DNA from: Arcobacter sp. F2176
Lineage (GTDB): Bacteria > Campylobacterota > Campylobacteria > Campylobacterales > Arcobacteraceae
NCBI RefSeq assembly: GCF_004116465.1
Contig: NZ_PDJV01000023.1
Location: 1-39,833 of the forward strand
Reading direction: 5' to 3'
Length of the DNA: 39,833 nt
A model generated the notes under the pieces. The model saw nothing but the letters and a program-made list of their open reading frames with translations. It did not search any database and was not told the DNA's origin. Position 1 is the stretch's first letter, and each line of letters starts with the position of its first letter. Below, piece by piece: positions 16,512-24,853 of the stretch. A program made the position numbers and the translations under genes.

Positions 16512-16974
16512 AGTTATTTCTTTTTATTCTATCTTCTAAATTTTCTATTTGTTCTTCCAAACTACTTATTTTTTCATCTTTTTTAACTAATTCGTTATTT
16601 AAATTTATTTCTAAATTAGCAAAATAAATTAATTTAGATAATACTGATTCTAATTCTGCTTCCAATATCTTTATCTTATCATATAGTTTTTGATCTGTGA
16701 AATTTTTATGTTTTTTGAAATCTATTTTAAAGTCATCAATTTCTTTTTTTATTTCTTTAAACTCTGATGTCTTTGGATTTTTCAAAGTTTGTACACTTAT
16801 ATCATTACTAAAGTTTATGTCAGTAGTTTTTACTAATTCATTTGCTAATATCGTTGCAGTTTTTCGAGATAATACATTTTTTTTTAAACTATATGAATTT
16901 TCTTTTAATTTTACAATAGCTTCTTTAAGAAATTTTATCTTATTTTCTTTTTCTATACTTGTTAATCTTGCCAT
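16501..16974 (-). CDS. Small coiled-coil protein, TnpC-like
   Basis: The 157-residue protein begins with a short helical, basic part (SRKTATILANELVKTTDI) and ends with a long coiled coil (residues about 95-155, LEAELESVLSKL... LEEQIENLEDRI). It sits between two tyrosine recombinases, 10 bases after the 630-residue gene and overlapping the 508-residue gene by 11. Size, position and helical N-terminus are similar to TnpC of Tn554, an accessory protein affecting insertion orientation; similar short proteins are grouped in DUF6262. The assignment rests on context and general character, not on a catalytic motif. Confidence 0.55.
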   Translation of the reverse strand: MARLTSIEKENKIKFLKEAIVKLKENSYSLKKNVLSRKTATILANELVKTTDINFSNDISVQTLKNPKTSEFKEIKKEIDDFKIDFKKHKNFTDQKLYDKIKILEAELESVLSKLIYFANLEINLNNELVKKDEKISSLEEQIENLEDRIKRNNYEI

Positions 16975-16984
16975 TAATAATCCT

Positions 16985-18877
16985 TTAGTTATCTTTAGGT
17001 ATGATTTTTTTTAAATTAAAACCATTTGCTTCAATAAATAATTTATTTGATTTTAATCTATCATACAATTCAGCTTCCAATGAAATATAATTAATTTTAT
17101 CAATTTGTTCTTCTGTAAATACTGCATTAGGACAATCTAATGCTCTACATCTTGAAGGATATACCTTCTCTCCAAAAAAGTTTTCTAAATCTAAATCTCG
17201 TTGACAGGCCATTCTGTCCTTATTAGAAAAGTCATGAAAACAAAAACTAATGGGAGTTTGTAGTATTACTAATTTCCCAGAATCTATCGATTTTTTAAAT
17301 TCAAAATTTAAATAATCAGATAGCTCATCAATGTAACTTCCTTTAAACATATAATTTTTATATATATTATTTCCATTTTTATTATATAACTTTTTGTTAT
17401 TTTGGACTTCTTTAATTATTAACTCTGAAATTTCATTAGATTGAATCAATTCTAAGTCATCAATTGCTTTTTTTATATTTTTATTAAATTGAGATAAATA
17501 CATCAATGACATATTTTTGGATTTATGAGATAGAATCATTCTTGAAAGTTCAAGTCCATCACTTTCACTAGCATATGCAACTATAAAAGCCATAGAATGT
17601 CGAAACATATGTGGAGAAATATTTCTTATGTTTAATTTTTTACAAAAATAATTTATTCCTGAATATATAACATTTGTTCTCGGTTCATTTGAAATTTCAC
17701 CGACTATTAAAAAGTCATTATTTGGAAATAAAATTTCCTGAAGTTCACTTAAACCATTTATTGCATATTTTGTTATAGCAGGAATTGGTATATCAAAAGT
17801 ATCTCCATTCTCATAATGCGAAGTTTTAAAAACTATTTTTTTCATCATTAAAAATTCAGATTCTTCAAATATAGGAAATCTTTCTAATATTGAAAATTCT
17901 CCTACTCTCATCGCAGTAGTAAATAAAACAATAATATAACAAGAAGCTTTATACATTCTAATTTCATGCATTAATAATTGTTGCAAATTTTTATTATCAT
18001 AAAAAGAATTTATATTTGAGAATATTCTATTTTTTAATATATCTTTATCAATTTTTTTACATTCATTTTTAATATTATTTAATGATGGATTGCTAAATTC
18101 ATGATTATCTAAAATAATATTCTCTATTATAAAAATGTTTCTTGAATTATATTTTTGTCCACTATGAAATTTTAATTTTTTTACTTTTTTAGTTAATTCT
18201 GATACATATAGTATGTCATCTTTGTAATATTCAACATATTCTATAGCTTTAGATAATACTTGTTTTAAAATTGGTAAATCTAAAGCTTTAAAGAAATAAT
18301 CTATTTGATATGGCTCAGACATTTTCTTTTTATTAATAAGCTCCAATATTTTGATAAACTGTGGATTTTCTTCAACAAATGAAAAATCATATCTCATAAA
18401 ATATGGTAACAATTTATTTAATTTATTCCAAAACCTTAATTTTGACAATTTTGAAAATGCTGTTCCTGCAGTTATTTCTTCTCTTTCAACTTTTTTGTGA
18501 TATTCATTAATTATATTTTCTAAATCAACTTTTCTAATTTCTTTTAAAGAATTAATTTCACCACAATTTTTTTCAATTTCTTTTAAAATAACTCTTAAAT
18601 TGTAAAAGAAATTACTTTTTCCACTATTATTTAATATTCCATCTGGTAACCCTTGAAATTTTAGATAAATAAATAGCTTTAATAATGTCCTAAAAAATGA
18701 TGTCTCCATCTTAAATTTATGCTCAATTTTAATTTGGCCATTTTTTAAATATGTAAATGAATTATCTTTAAACTTAGAATCAAGGCATAAATTGAATTTT
18801 TGTTCTTTTAAAAGGTTTTCTACTTCATTTATATTTATACAATATATTAATTTATCAATTACATTATTATATTTCAT
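16985..18877 (-). CDS. Tyrosine recombinase 2 of the trio (TnpB-like)
   Basis: The 630-residue protein has TTAMRVGEFS (R324), PHMFRHSMAF (H423, R426), LSHKSKNMSLMYL (H451, Y460), so the catalytic set of tyrosine recombinases is recognisable. After the tyrosine come about 170 residues with a Cys/His cluster (CFH, ACQ, SRCRALDC) that looks like a zinc-binding domain. The length equals the usual TnpB of Tn554 (about 630 residues). Its ATG overlaps the stop of the 711-residue gene (TAATG), so translation is coupled. It is a likely catalytic partner of the 508-residue recombinase. Confidence 0.8.
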   Translation of the reverse strand: MKYNNVIDKLIYCININEVENLLKEQKFNLCLDSKFKDNSFTYLKNGQIKIEHKFKMETSFFRTLLKLFIYLKFQGLPDGILNNSGKSNFFYNLRVILKEIEKNCGEINSLKEIRKVDLENIINEYHKKVEREEITAGTAFSKLSKLRFWNKLNKLLPYFMRYDFSFVEENPQFIKILELINKKKMSEPYQIDYFFKALDLPILKQVLSKAIEYVEYYKDDILYVSELTKKVKKLKFHSGQKYNSRNIFIIENIILDNHEFSNPSLNNIKNECKKIDKDILKNRIFSNINSFYDNKNLQQLLMHEIRMYKASCYIIVLFTTAMRVGEFSILERFPIFEESEFLMMKKIVFKTSHYENGDTFDIPIPAITKYAINGLSELQEILFPNNDFLIVGEISNEPRTNVIYSGINYFCKKLNIRNISPHMFRHSMAFIVAYASESDGLELSRMILSHKSKNMSLMYLSQFNKNIKKAIDDLELIQSNEISELIIKEVQNNKKLYNKNGNNIYKNYMFKGSYIDELSDYLNFEFKKSIDSGKLVILQTPISFCFHDFSNKDRMACQRDLDLENFFGEKVYPSRCRALDCPNAVFTEEQIDKINYISLEAELYDRLKSNKLFIEANGFNLKKIIPKDN

Positions 18878-21012
18878 TATGCACCCTCTTGTTTTAACTT
18901 TACTTTTTTATAAAACCTACATCTAACAACATCATAATACTTACTAGATTCTTTTTTTGCAAAGATTTGTTCTTCATTAGTAAATCCATTAAAAACACTA
19001 TATGCTATAGTCAATGAATTAGCAAATTCTTTCTCAAAATCTGATTTCTTAATAAAATCTATTTCTTTTTCTTCCATATAATCAATCCAAGCTTTAATAA
19101 CTGGCCCATGAATTTTGGGAATTATATGAGCCTGAGAACAGTTTAAACAGTTAAACCAATCGATACATCTTTCATCTTCTTTTAAATTGATATACTCTGA
19201 ATAATCAGGCTCTTGAGGATTTTTACAATCACTAATTAACCCATTAAATAATTTATCTAAAGGACTTGAAGATATTGTTCCTTTAAAAATTCCAATAATC
19301 TCATCTTTAATTTTTGCCACTTTAAAATTTCTAGATTCTTTCCATTCTGTTAAATTCTCATAGTGGTTAATTGTCATACTTTTATCTTTATGATTCATTA
19401 GATGTTGCCGTACATATTCGTTTAAACCTTGTAGATAATTTTTATAGTTATAATAGGGACGTATTTCAGAGAAATTAATTTTATTTATTCGATTACCTTC
19501 ATTATCAAAAATTTCATATTTTGTAAAAAAATCATTAAGGCTTTTAGTAGGACTTTTCCAATTAGATTTATCAAACTGTATTATTGGATTAAAATTTGAT
19601 TGTATTAATGTGTTGGAACGGGTATAATACTGAAAAAATTTACTTGAATTTGAATTATTATAGAGTTCTTTCATATGTTCTAAATAACTTTTTATAAATT
19701 TTATTTGAGAATGTTCTTTTCTGATTAAAGTATCATAATAAGAATTTGATCTAATTTTGCTTGCACGAATTATGTATGCTGATGGTGTTTCAATTCCGAT
19801 AGTATATGTATTATCTATTTTTTTTACTTCCCAATTTTTTAATACTTCAGGATTAATTCCTTCTCTTATCAATATAAACAAGAATAGCACATATATTTCT
19901 TCTCTAGAAACATAAAATAATTTATTTAAATTAGGTGGTAATTTTTTTCTTTTTAGAATTTTCATGTATAATTCTCTAAAACTATTCAATTTATGTCCAA
20001 TTAAATTAAATTTATTATTTAATTTATTATCATATGGAAAATTTGGAAATAATGTTATATGCCAAAAATAATACATTTTTTCATTTTTAAATGAGATATC
20101 AACTCCCTTTTTCGACAATTTTAAAAGTCTTTTATGTTCTTTTTCATGTTTAATATCTTTATAATAATATTTGCTACCCTTTTTTAACTTCCAAATCTTT
20201 AAATCTATTTTATACAAACATTTAGAAATTTTATTAACTTGAAATTTTATTGAATTTAATTGATTACTCTTATAATAAGTATGTGCCAAATTTTCTAAAG
20301 AAAATAAAATAAAATTTTTATATTCTTTTTTCCATTCAACGACTTTTTTAAATATTTCTAAGTTTTCATTTAATTCTTTTTCACAAAAATAGTCTAATTG
20401 AAAAATGATACTAGAAGGAATTCCTTTTCTAGGTAAACTATGTTGTGAATTGTTTTTGAAACTTGACATAAGGTATGTATCACTAAACTTAGAAATATTA
20501 TTGAAAAATCTATTCAAATTTCTAATATTACTTTTAAAAAGATTCTTAGTATTATAAAATTGATCATAAATTTTATTTTGTAATAAATAATCAATTTTAT
20601 TAAAATCTTCGAATTTTATATTAATACTTTTTAATATTTTCAAAAATAATTGAAAACCTTTGATATCCATTGATGTAGAACTTTTTGATGTAAGAGTAGG
20701 ATTAGATTTTTCTATATAAAAAAAGAGCATTTTTTTATACTTACTAAATTCAGTAGTAAAAAAATCACTCTCTTTAGCTATTGAAGAAAAACTTCTATAT
20801 ATTATTTTCCTATTTAATCTTTCTTCTTGATATTCTTTAAATTCTTTATATGAAATATACACTCTACCATCATGAGACATTACATAAGAGCCTTTATGTT
20901 TGTCTCTTAATAAATCATCTTTTAAATCATAAAATTTTTCATTTAAATTTTCTCCACTTTGAAAAACCTTTAAATTAGATTCTAAATGATTTAACTTTTT
21001 TAATTTTTTCAT
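18877..21012 (-). CDS. Degenerate recombinase-like protein, first gene of the trio
   Basis: The 711-residue protein is the promoter-proximal gene. It looks like a decayed or specialised tyrosine recombinase: an IREGINPEVL segment at the place of the first Arg, no H-x-x-R (the corresponding part reads EIRPYYNYK), but HLMNHKDKSMTINHY near residue 540 resembles the H ... Y end. Following it is a Cys-rich stretch (DCKNPQ ... CIDWFNCLNCSQAH) likely to bind zinc, as in the 630-residue protein. It is probably a structural or DNA-binding subunit rather than a cutting enzyme. It lies next to the junction with the interrupted secretin gene. The stop overlaps the next start. Confidence 0.6.
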   Translation of the reverse strand: MKKLKKLNHLESNLKVFQSGENLNEKFYDLKDDLLRDKHKGSYVMSHDGRVYISYKEFKEYQEERLNRKIIYRSFSSIAKESDFFTTEFSKYKKMLFFYIEKSNPTLTSKSSTSMDIKGFQLFLKILKSINIKFEDFNKIDYLLQNKIYDQFYNTKNLFKSNIRNLNRFFNNISKFSDTYLMSSFKNNSQHSLPRKGIPSSIIFQLDYFCEKELNENLEIFKKVVEWKKEYKNFILFSLENLAHTYYKSNQLNSIKFQVNKISKCLYKIDLKIWKLKKGSKYYYKDIKHEKEHKRLLKLSKKGVDISFKNEKMYYFWHITLFPNFPYDNKLNNKFNLIGHKLNSFRELYMKILKRKKLPPNLNKLFYVSREEIYVLFLFILIREGINPEVLKNWEVKKIDNTYTIGIETPSAYIIRASKIRSNSYYDTLIRKEHSQIKFIKSYLEHMKELYNNSNSSKFFQYYTRSNTLIQSNFNPIIQFDKSNWKSPTKSLNDFFTKYEIFDNEGNRINKINFSEIRPYYNYKNYLQGLNEYVRQHLMNHKDKSMTINHYENLTEWKESRNFKVAKIKDEIIGIFKGTISSSPLDKLFNGLISDCKNPQEPDYSEYINLKEDERCIDWFNCLNCSQAHIIPKIHGPVIKAWIDYMEEKEIDFIKKSDFEKEFANSLTIAYSVFNGFTNEEQIFAKKESSKYYDVVRCRFYKKVKLKQEGA

Positions 21013-21043
21013 ATAATAAACCTTTTCAATTATATTTTTATAT

Positions 21044-21070
21044 ATTATAGAAAAAAAATTAATTATACAA
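21044..21070 (-). promoter_or_regulatory. Promoter of the recombinase operon
   Basis: On the minus strand TTGTAT (plus-strand 21065-21070) and TATAAT (21044-21049) are separated by 15 bases, with an AAAAGG Shine-Dalgarno just ahead of the ATG at 21012. The promoter lies within about 40 bases of the presumed element end, as in Tn554-type elements. Confidence 0.45.
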
Positions 21071-21075
21071 ATTTA

Positions 21076-21095
21076 TATTTTTTAAGAAAAAGTAT
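21076..21095. other. Presumed junction of mobile element and secretin gene
   Basis: The secretin frame runs into a stop at 21082-21084 right after TTNTFS, in the middle of the secretin domain. AT-rich non-coding DNA and then the recombinase promoter follow to the left. The exact boundary and any core sequence cannot be fixed without the other end or an empty site. Confidence 0.5.
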
Positions 21096-21966
21096 TTGTT
21101 GTCTGTCCTGTTTTGAAAGATTTTGTTTCACCAACATAAATAGATGATTCTTTATTATTTATACATAAAATTGAGGGCTCTGATATTACATCTATTGCTT
21201 GGTTTTGTTTTAGGAAATTTATTGTGGCCCCTAAATTTAATCCCTTTGATAAAGAATTTAAGTCAAAACCAAAAGTTGAAAATTCACTAAAATTAATTGC
21301 AATATTTTTTAAACTATTAAAAGAACTAGAAAAAGTACTAAGATTTGTAGAACTATATTTATTAAATCCATTTAACCCATATTCTAGTCCCACTTCTTTT
21401 GTCTTAGTTTCACTTATTTCAACAATTTTTGCTTTTATATAAATTTGAGGATATGAAATATCAATTTTTTTGATAAATCTTTTTATATTTTCTGTATCAC
21501 TTTTACTTCCTACTACTATAATAGAATTTGTATCATTTTCTACTGTCATAATTGGATTTATATTTGATTTCTTATTTGAATAAATGGTATTTAAAACTTT
21601 TAATATATTTTGAGCTTCAAGATTTTGAATAGGTATTATTTCTACTTTTTTTTCTTGTTGATTCAATGGTCTATTTTTATTTTCAATTTTGAAAATAGTT
21701 CCTTCATCTTTTAAAACATAACCTTTTTTCAATAAAGTAAATTTTAAAAGTTCTAAAAGCTTTTGCTTTTTTATTGATTTATTTGATACAAAATCAACTT
21801 TTCCTTCAATCTTATCTAAATAAAAAATATTTTTATTCAATTGCTTAGAAGTGATTTTTATAAACTCTTCAATGGATAAATTTTTAAAATTTATATTTAT
21901 ATACTCGTTATTGTTTGCCTTTAACCCCATTGTAAAAATCAATAAAATAAAAATTATAATCTTCAA
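21082..21966 (-). pseudogene. Truncated secretin (GspD/PilQ/MshL type), 3' half missing
   Basis: The 294-residue product has a signal peptide (MKIIIFILLIFTMGLKA), an STN/N0 domain (residues 22-95, FKNLSIEEFIKI to FKIEN), an N1-type ring domain (105-175, IPIQNLEAQNILKVL to NDTNSIIVVGS) and the beginning of the secretin beta domain (AKIVEISETKTKEVGLEYG ... SEPSILCINNKESSIYVGE). It stops at GQTTNTFS, whereas secretins go on for about 150-250 more residues including the gate and the final membrane strands. It cannot make a pore. The cut coincides with the recombinase module, so I read it as insertion. The start is TTG with an AAAGG Shine-Dalgarno; the gene lies 61 bases after yigZ on the same strand. 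Confidence 0.8.
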
Positions 21967-22027
21967 TTGTTACCTTTAATAATTATAAATATTATTATAT
22001 ATTAATTATTTAAAAGTTACATTAAAA

Positions 22028-22609
22028 TTATAAATTTATAGCTAATTTAGTATTTAGAGGTAAATCTTTTTCAAAGATTTCAAAATCTTCTTTTGTAGAT
22101 TCTAAATATAGTTTGATATTCAAATCAAACTCTTTATTTATAATATTTATATTTTGATTACTAATTAAATACTCTAACTTCGATAAATCAGAATATTCAC
22201 AAGTTAGTATTCTCTGTTCTAGTTTTTCATAAGTTTGTAGTTGTGAAATATTAATCACACTATTAACAGCATCACTATAGGCTCTTACTAGTCCACCTGT
22301 TCCAAGTTTCACTCCACCAAAATATCTTACAACTATCACAAAAGTGTTTATTAGTTCATTTCCTGCCATTACATTTAAGCAAGGTTTCCCACTTGTACCT
22401 TTTGGTTCTCCATCATCACTACTATTTTCAATAATTTGATCAAATTCATTTAAATACCTATAAGCATAAACAAAATGTCTAGCTTTTGGATGCTCTTCTT
22501 TTAATCTTTTCATTACATCATTAAACTTTTCATACGGAGCTAAAAAAGCAAAAAACTTTGATTTTTTCTCTTCAAAAACTGAACTAAACTCTTTTTGAAC
22601 ATATTTCAA
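22028..22609 (-). CDS. yigZ: YigZ/IMPACT family protein
   Basis: The 193-residue protein has the UPF0029/IMPACT signature: FVYAYRYL near residue 48, SSDDGEPKGTSGKPCL (63-78), then VVRYFGGVKLGTGGLVRAYSD (92-112), and a C-terminal ferredoxin-like domain. Length is standard. The family is widespread, with roles in translation control or nucleic-acid binding suggested but not settled. The start is TTG at 22609 with GGTGGA upstream; it is divergent from tlyA with only 14 bases between the start codons. Confidence 0.85.
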   Translation of the reverse strand: MKYVQKEFSSVFEEKKSKFFAFLAPYEKFNDVMKRLKEEHPKARHFVYAYRYLNEFDQIIENSSDDGEPKGTSGKPCLNVMAGNELINTFVIVVRYFGGVKLGTGGLVRAYSDAVNSVINISQLQTYEKLEQRILTCEYSDLSKLEYLISNQNINIINKEFDLNIKLYLESTKEDFEIFEKDLPLNTKLAINL

Positions 22610-22610
22610 C

Positions 22611-22616
22611 TATAAT
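22611..22616 (+). promoter_or_regulatory. -10 box for tlyA, implying a leaderless mRNA
   Basis: TATAAT ends seven bases before the tlyA ATG at 22624, so transcription would begin at or next to the start codon. No Shine-Dalgarno is present (TTCCACCC precedes the ATG), and the N-terminal S4 motif fixes that start. Confidence 0.5.
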
Positions 22617-22623
22617 TCCACCC

Positions 22624-23346
22624 ATGAGATTAGATTTATTTTTAACAAAAGCTTTCAACATACAAAGTAGAAATAAGGCGCATGAACTTATAAAAGCAAA
22701 TAAAATAAAAATAGATGGTGCCATTATAACAAAACCATCTTTTAATGTAGAAGATACACATAAAGTTGAAATACTAGAAGATACTTTTTATGTCTCAAGG
22801 GCTGCATATAAATTAAAATACTTTTTGGATGAAATTGATTTAGACCTAAATGATTTAACAGCTTTAGATATAGGTTCTAGCACTGGTGGTTTTACCCAAA
22901 TACTTCTTGAAAATGGTGTTAAAAGTGTAACTTGCGTTGATGTAGGTTCAAATCAACTCCATGAAAAAATAAAACATGATGACAAAATTGAGTTTTATGA
23001 AAACTGTGATATTAGAGATTTTAAAAGTGATAAAATTTTTGATATCGTTACTTGTGATGTTTCTTTTATAAGTTTACACAATATTATAGATGATATAAAT
23101 AGATTATCAACAAAAAATATAATAGTACTGTTTAAACCCCAATTTGAAGTGGGTACAAATGTCAAAAGAGATAAAAAAGGTATGGTAAAAGATAAAGATG
23201 CCATAGACCTAGCTCGTAGAAAGTTTTTAGGAGTAACTGTTCTTTTAAATTGGAAGCTAATTAAGAACTCTAAAAGTAAATTAGAAGGGAAAGATGGCAA
23301 TATTGAAGAGCTGTTTTACTTTCAAAAAGCACAGGTAGAAAAATGA
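22624..23346 (+). CDS. tlyA: TlyA-type rRNA 2'-O-methyltransferase
   Basis: The 240-residue protein begins with an S4 RNA-binding domain (MRLDLFLTKAFNIQSRNKAHEL, residues 1-60) followed by an FtsJ-like Rossmann methyltransferase domain with ALDIGSSTGGFTQIL (79-93) as SAM site. TlyA methylates ribose 2'-OH groups of 16S and/or 23S rRNA; in Mycobacterium and Campylobacter loss gives capreomycin resistance. The order tlyA-ribF and the stop-start overlap with ribF (ATGA, 4 bases) agree with Campylobacterota gene order. Length about 240 is like the Campylobacter form (shorter than the mycobacterial one). A predicted leaderless start is noted separately. Confidence 0.9.
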   Translation: MRLDLFLTKAFNIQSRNKAHELIKANKIKIDGAIITKPSFNVEDTHKVEILEDTFYVSRAAYKLKYFLDEIDLDLNDLTALDIGSSTGGFTQILLENGVKSVTCVDVGSNQLHEKIKHDDKIEFYENCDIRDFKSDKIFDIVTCDVSFISLHNIIDDINRLSTKNIIVLFKPQFEVGTNVKRDKKGMVKDKDAIDLARRKFLGVTVLLNWKLIKNSKSKLEGKDGNIEELFYFQKAQVEK

Positions 23347-24164
23347 AAAAAGACAAAAAGAGTATAACATCTATTGCAATTGGAGGATTTGATGGGATGC
23401 ATATAGCCCATCAATCTTTATTTAACAACTTAACTTCAAATGGTGCAATTATTGCAATTGAGACAGGTCATGCAAATATGACACCAAAAGAACAAAGACA
23501 AAAATATACAACTTTTCCAATATTTTATTATGAATTAAATGATATAAAAGACTTAAGTGGAAAAGAGTTTATAGACCTACTAAAAGATGAATTCCCAAAG
23601 TTAAAGAAAATAGTTGTTGGCTTTGATTTTTGTTTTGGTAAAAACAGAGCTAACTCTACAGAAGAGTTAAAATCACTCTTTAATGGAGAAGTTGTTGTTG
23701 TAAATGAAATAAGTGTAAATGATATAGCAATACACTCAAGAATAATCAGAGAATATATAAAAAATGGTGACTTAGAAACAGCAAATACACTTCTTGGAAG
23801 AAAGTATGAAGTAAAAGGAACTCAAATAAGAGGTCAAGGCTTAGGGAAGTCAGATTTTGTACCAACTATAAACTTAAATATTCAAGACTACCTTCTTCCA
23901 AAAGAAGGGGTTTATATCACTAAAACAATAGTTGATGATATAAGCTATCCATCTATTTCTTTTATTGGTCACAGAATTACTACAGATGGTAACTTTGCAG
24001 TTGAAACTCATATTTTAAATAAAGATATTACAGTACATAATAGTGATATTTCAATCAAGTTTTTCAAAAAACTAAGAGATAATGAAAAATTTGAATCTTT
24101 TGAAAAATTAAAAGAACAAATAATAAATGACATAAATGATTGTAAAAACTATTTTAAAATTTAA
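23343..24164 (+). CDS. ribF: Bifunctional riboflavin kinase / FAD synthetase
   Basis: The 273-residue protein has an N-terminal FAD synthetase (nucleotidyltransferase) part with GGFDGMHIAHQSL near residue 14-26 (the usual G-x-F-D-G-x-H-x-G-H family site) and a C-terminal flavokinase part with GRKYEVKGTQIRGQGLG and FVPTINLNI near residues 158-185. It turns riboflavin into FMN and FAD. It is somewhat short compared with the usual 300-310 residues, as in other Campylobacterota. Translation is coupled to tlyA by a 4-base overlap. Confidence 0.9.
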   Translation: MKKDKKSITSIAIGGFDGMHIAHQSLFNNLTSNGAIIAIETGHANMTPKEQRQKYTTFPIFYYELNDIKDLSGKEFIDLLKDEFPKLKKIVVGFDFCFGKNRANSTEELKSLFNGEVVVVNEISVNDIAIHSRIIREYIKNGDLETANTLLGRKYEVKGTQIRGQGLGKSDFVPTINLNIQDYLLPKEGVYITKTIVDDISYPSISFIGHRITTDGNFAVETHILNKDITVHNSDISIKFFKKLRDNEKFESFEKLKEQIINDINDCKNYFKI

Positions 24165-24172
24165 AAGTATAT

Positions 24173-24207
24173 GCATGTGAACTTATTAAATTAACAAGTT
24201 TACATGC
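24173..24207. terminator. Bidirectional terminator hairpin after ribF
   Basis: GCATGTGAACTTATT at 24173-24187 pairs with AACAAGTTTACATGC at 24193-24207, 15-base arms with two mismatches that are G-U pairs in RNA, around a 5-base loop. It lies between the convergent ends of ribF and the secreted-protein gene at 24216. Confidence 0.65.
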
Positions 24208-24215
24208 TAGACTTT

Positions 24216-24671
24216 TTAGAATTTTTTACCACTATTTAATAAATATGAAGTTCCTTGACCATATGGGTTTGGGGCAGTAACTATAGTAGTACCAGAATAA
24301 TAACCACCAATAAGACACTCTACACCCGGTTTTACATATGAAGTAGTAACAGTTCCACTTCCATATGTAACTGCATCAAAATATCCAAACTCAAAATTTA
24401 CCATAATACTTTGATGGGGTTTTAAATGTAAAGAAATTTTTCCATTAGAATCAGTAATGTATTCCTCTGAAATTTGTTTACCAGTCAGCAAAGAACCATC
24501 CGATTTCCAAAACTGAACAGATACATCTACATCATCTGTATTACAAGCATTTGTTAAAGAAATAGATGTTCTCCATAATGAGGAAATAATCCATTGATGA
24601 ATATTCTCAGTTGCACCAAAAGATGCTGTCGTAAAAAATACTGACAAAATTAAAATTAACAACTTTTTCAT
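24216..24671 (-). CDS. Secreted protein of unknown function
   Basis: The 151-residue protein has a signal peptide (MKKLLILILSVFFTTASFGA, cleavage about residue 19-20). The mature part is beta-rich with two cysteines (NACNTDD and GVECLIGG), probably one disulfide, and ends in Gly/Tyr/Ser-rich sequence. It resembles small periplasmic or surface beta-sandwich proteins, but I recognise no family. It is monocistronic, with TCTCC (GGAGA on the minus strand) before the ATG as Shine-Dalgarno. Its neighbours are unrelated housekeeping genes. Confidence 0.6.
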   Translation of the reverse strand: MKKLLILILSVFFTTASFGATENIHQWIISSLWRTSISLTNACNTDDVDVSVQFWKSDGSLLTGKQISEEYITDSNGKISLHLKPHQSIMVNFEFGYFDAVTYGSGTVTTSYVKPGVECLIGGYYSGTTIVTAPNPYGQGTSYLLNSGKKF

Positions 24672-24816
24672 GTTTTCTCCTAAATATATATATAATAATT
24701 GTTAATGAATTATATAATAACTATCTTAATATTAACTAATTAAACAATATGGCATTAAAGAACATAAAAAGAATAATTTTAGAGCTTTTTGATATATTAA
24801 AAACTTTACTCAAAGT

Positions 24817-24838
24817 AAATGATTATTAATAATCATTT
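24817..24838. promoter_or_regulatory. Perfect 22-bp palindrome, Fur/PerR-like operator
   Basis: AAATGATTATT at 24817-24827 is followed at once by its exact complement AATAATCATTT. The TGAT...ATCA halves with A/T centre recall Fur boxes (repeats of GATAAT/ATTATC) and PerR boxes. It lies just upstream of the presumed -10 (TAGAAT at 24842-24847) and would cover the -35 region of cmoA-bcp, so a repressor here would block transcription. Identity of the regulator is inference. Confidence 0.5.
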
Positions 24839-24841
24839 TGA

Positions 24842-24847
24842 TAGAAT
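24842..24847 (+). promoter_or_regulatory. -10 box TAGAAT for cmoA, near-leaderless
   Basis: TAGAAT ends six bases before the ATG at 24854 and there is no Shine-Dalgarno (ATCTAC precedes the ATG). As with tlyA, a transcript from this box would begin at the start codon. Confidence 0.4.
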
Positions 24848-24853
24848 ATCTAC

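Noticed and set aside
24749-24829. 26-codon frame MALKNIKRIILELFD before cmoA
   Set aside because: No Shine-Dalgarno, and it ends inside the palindrome that looks like an operator; too short to support.
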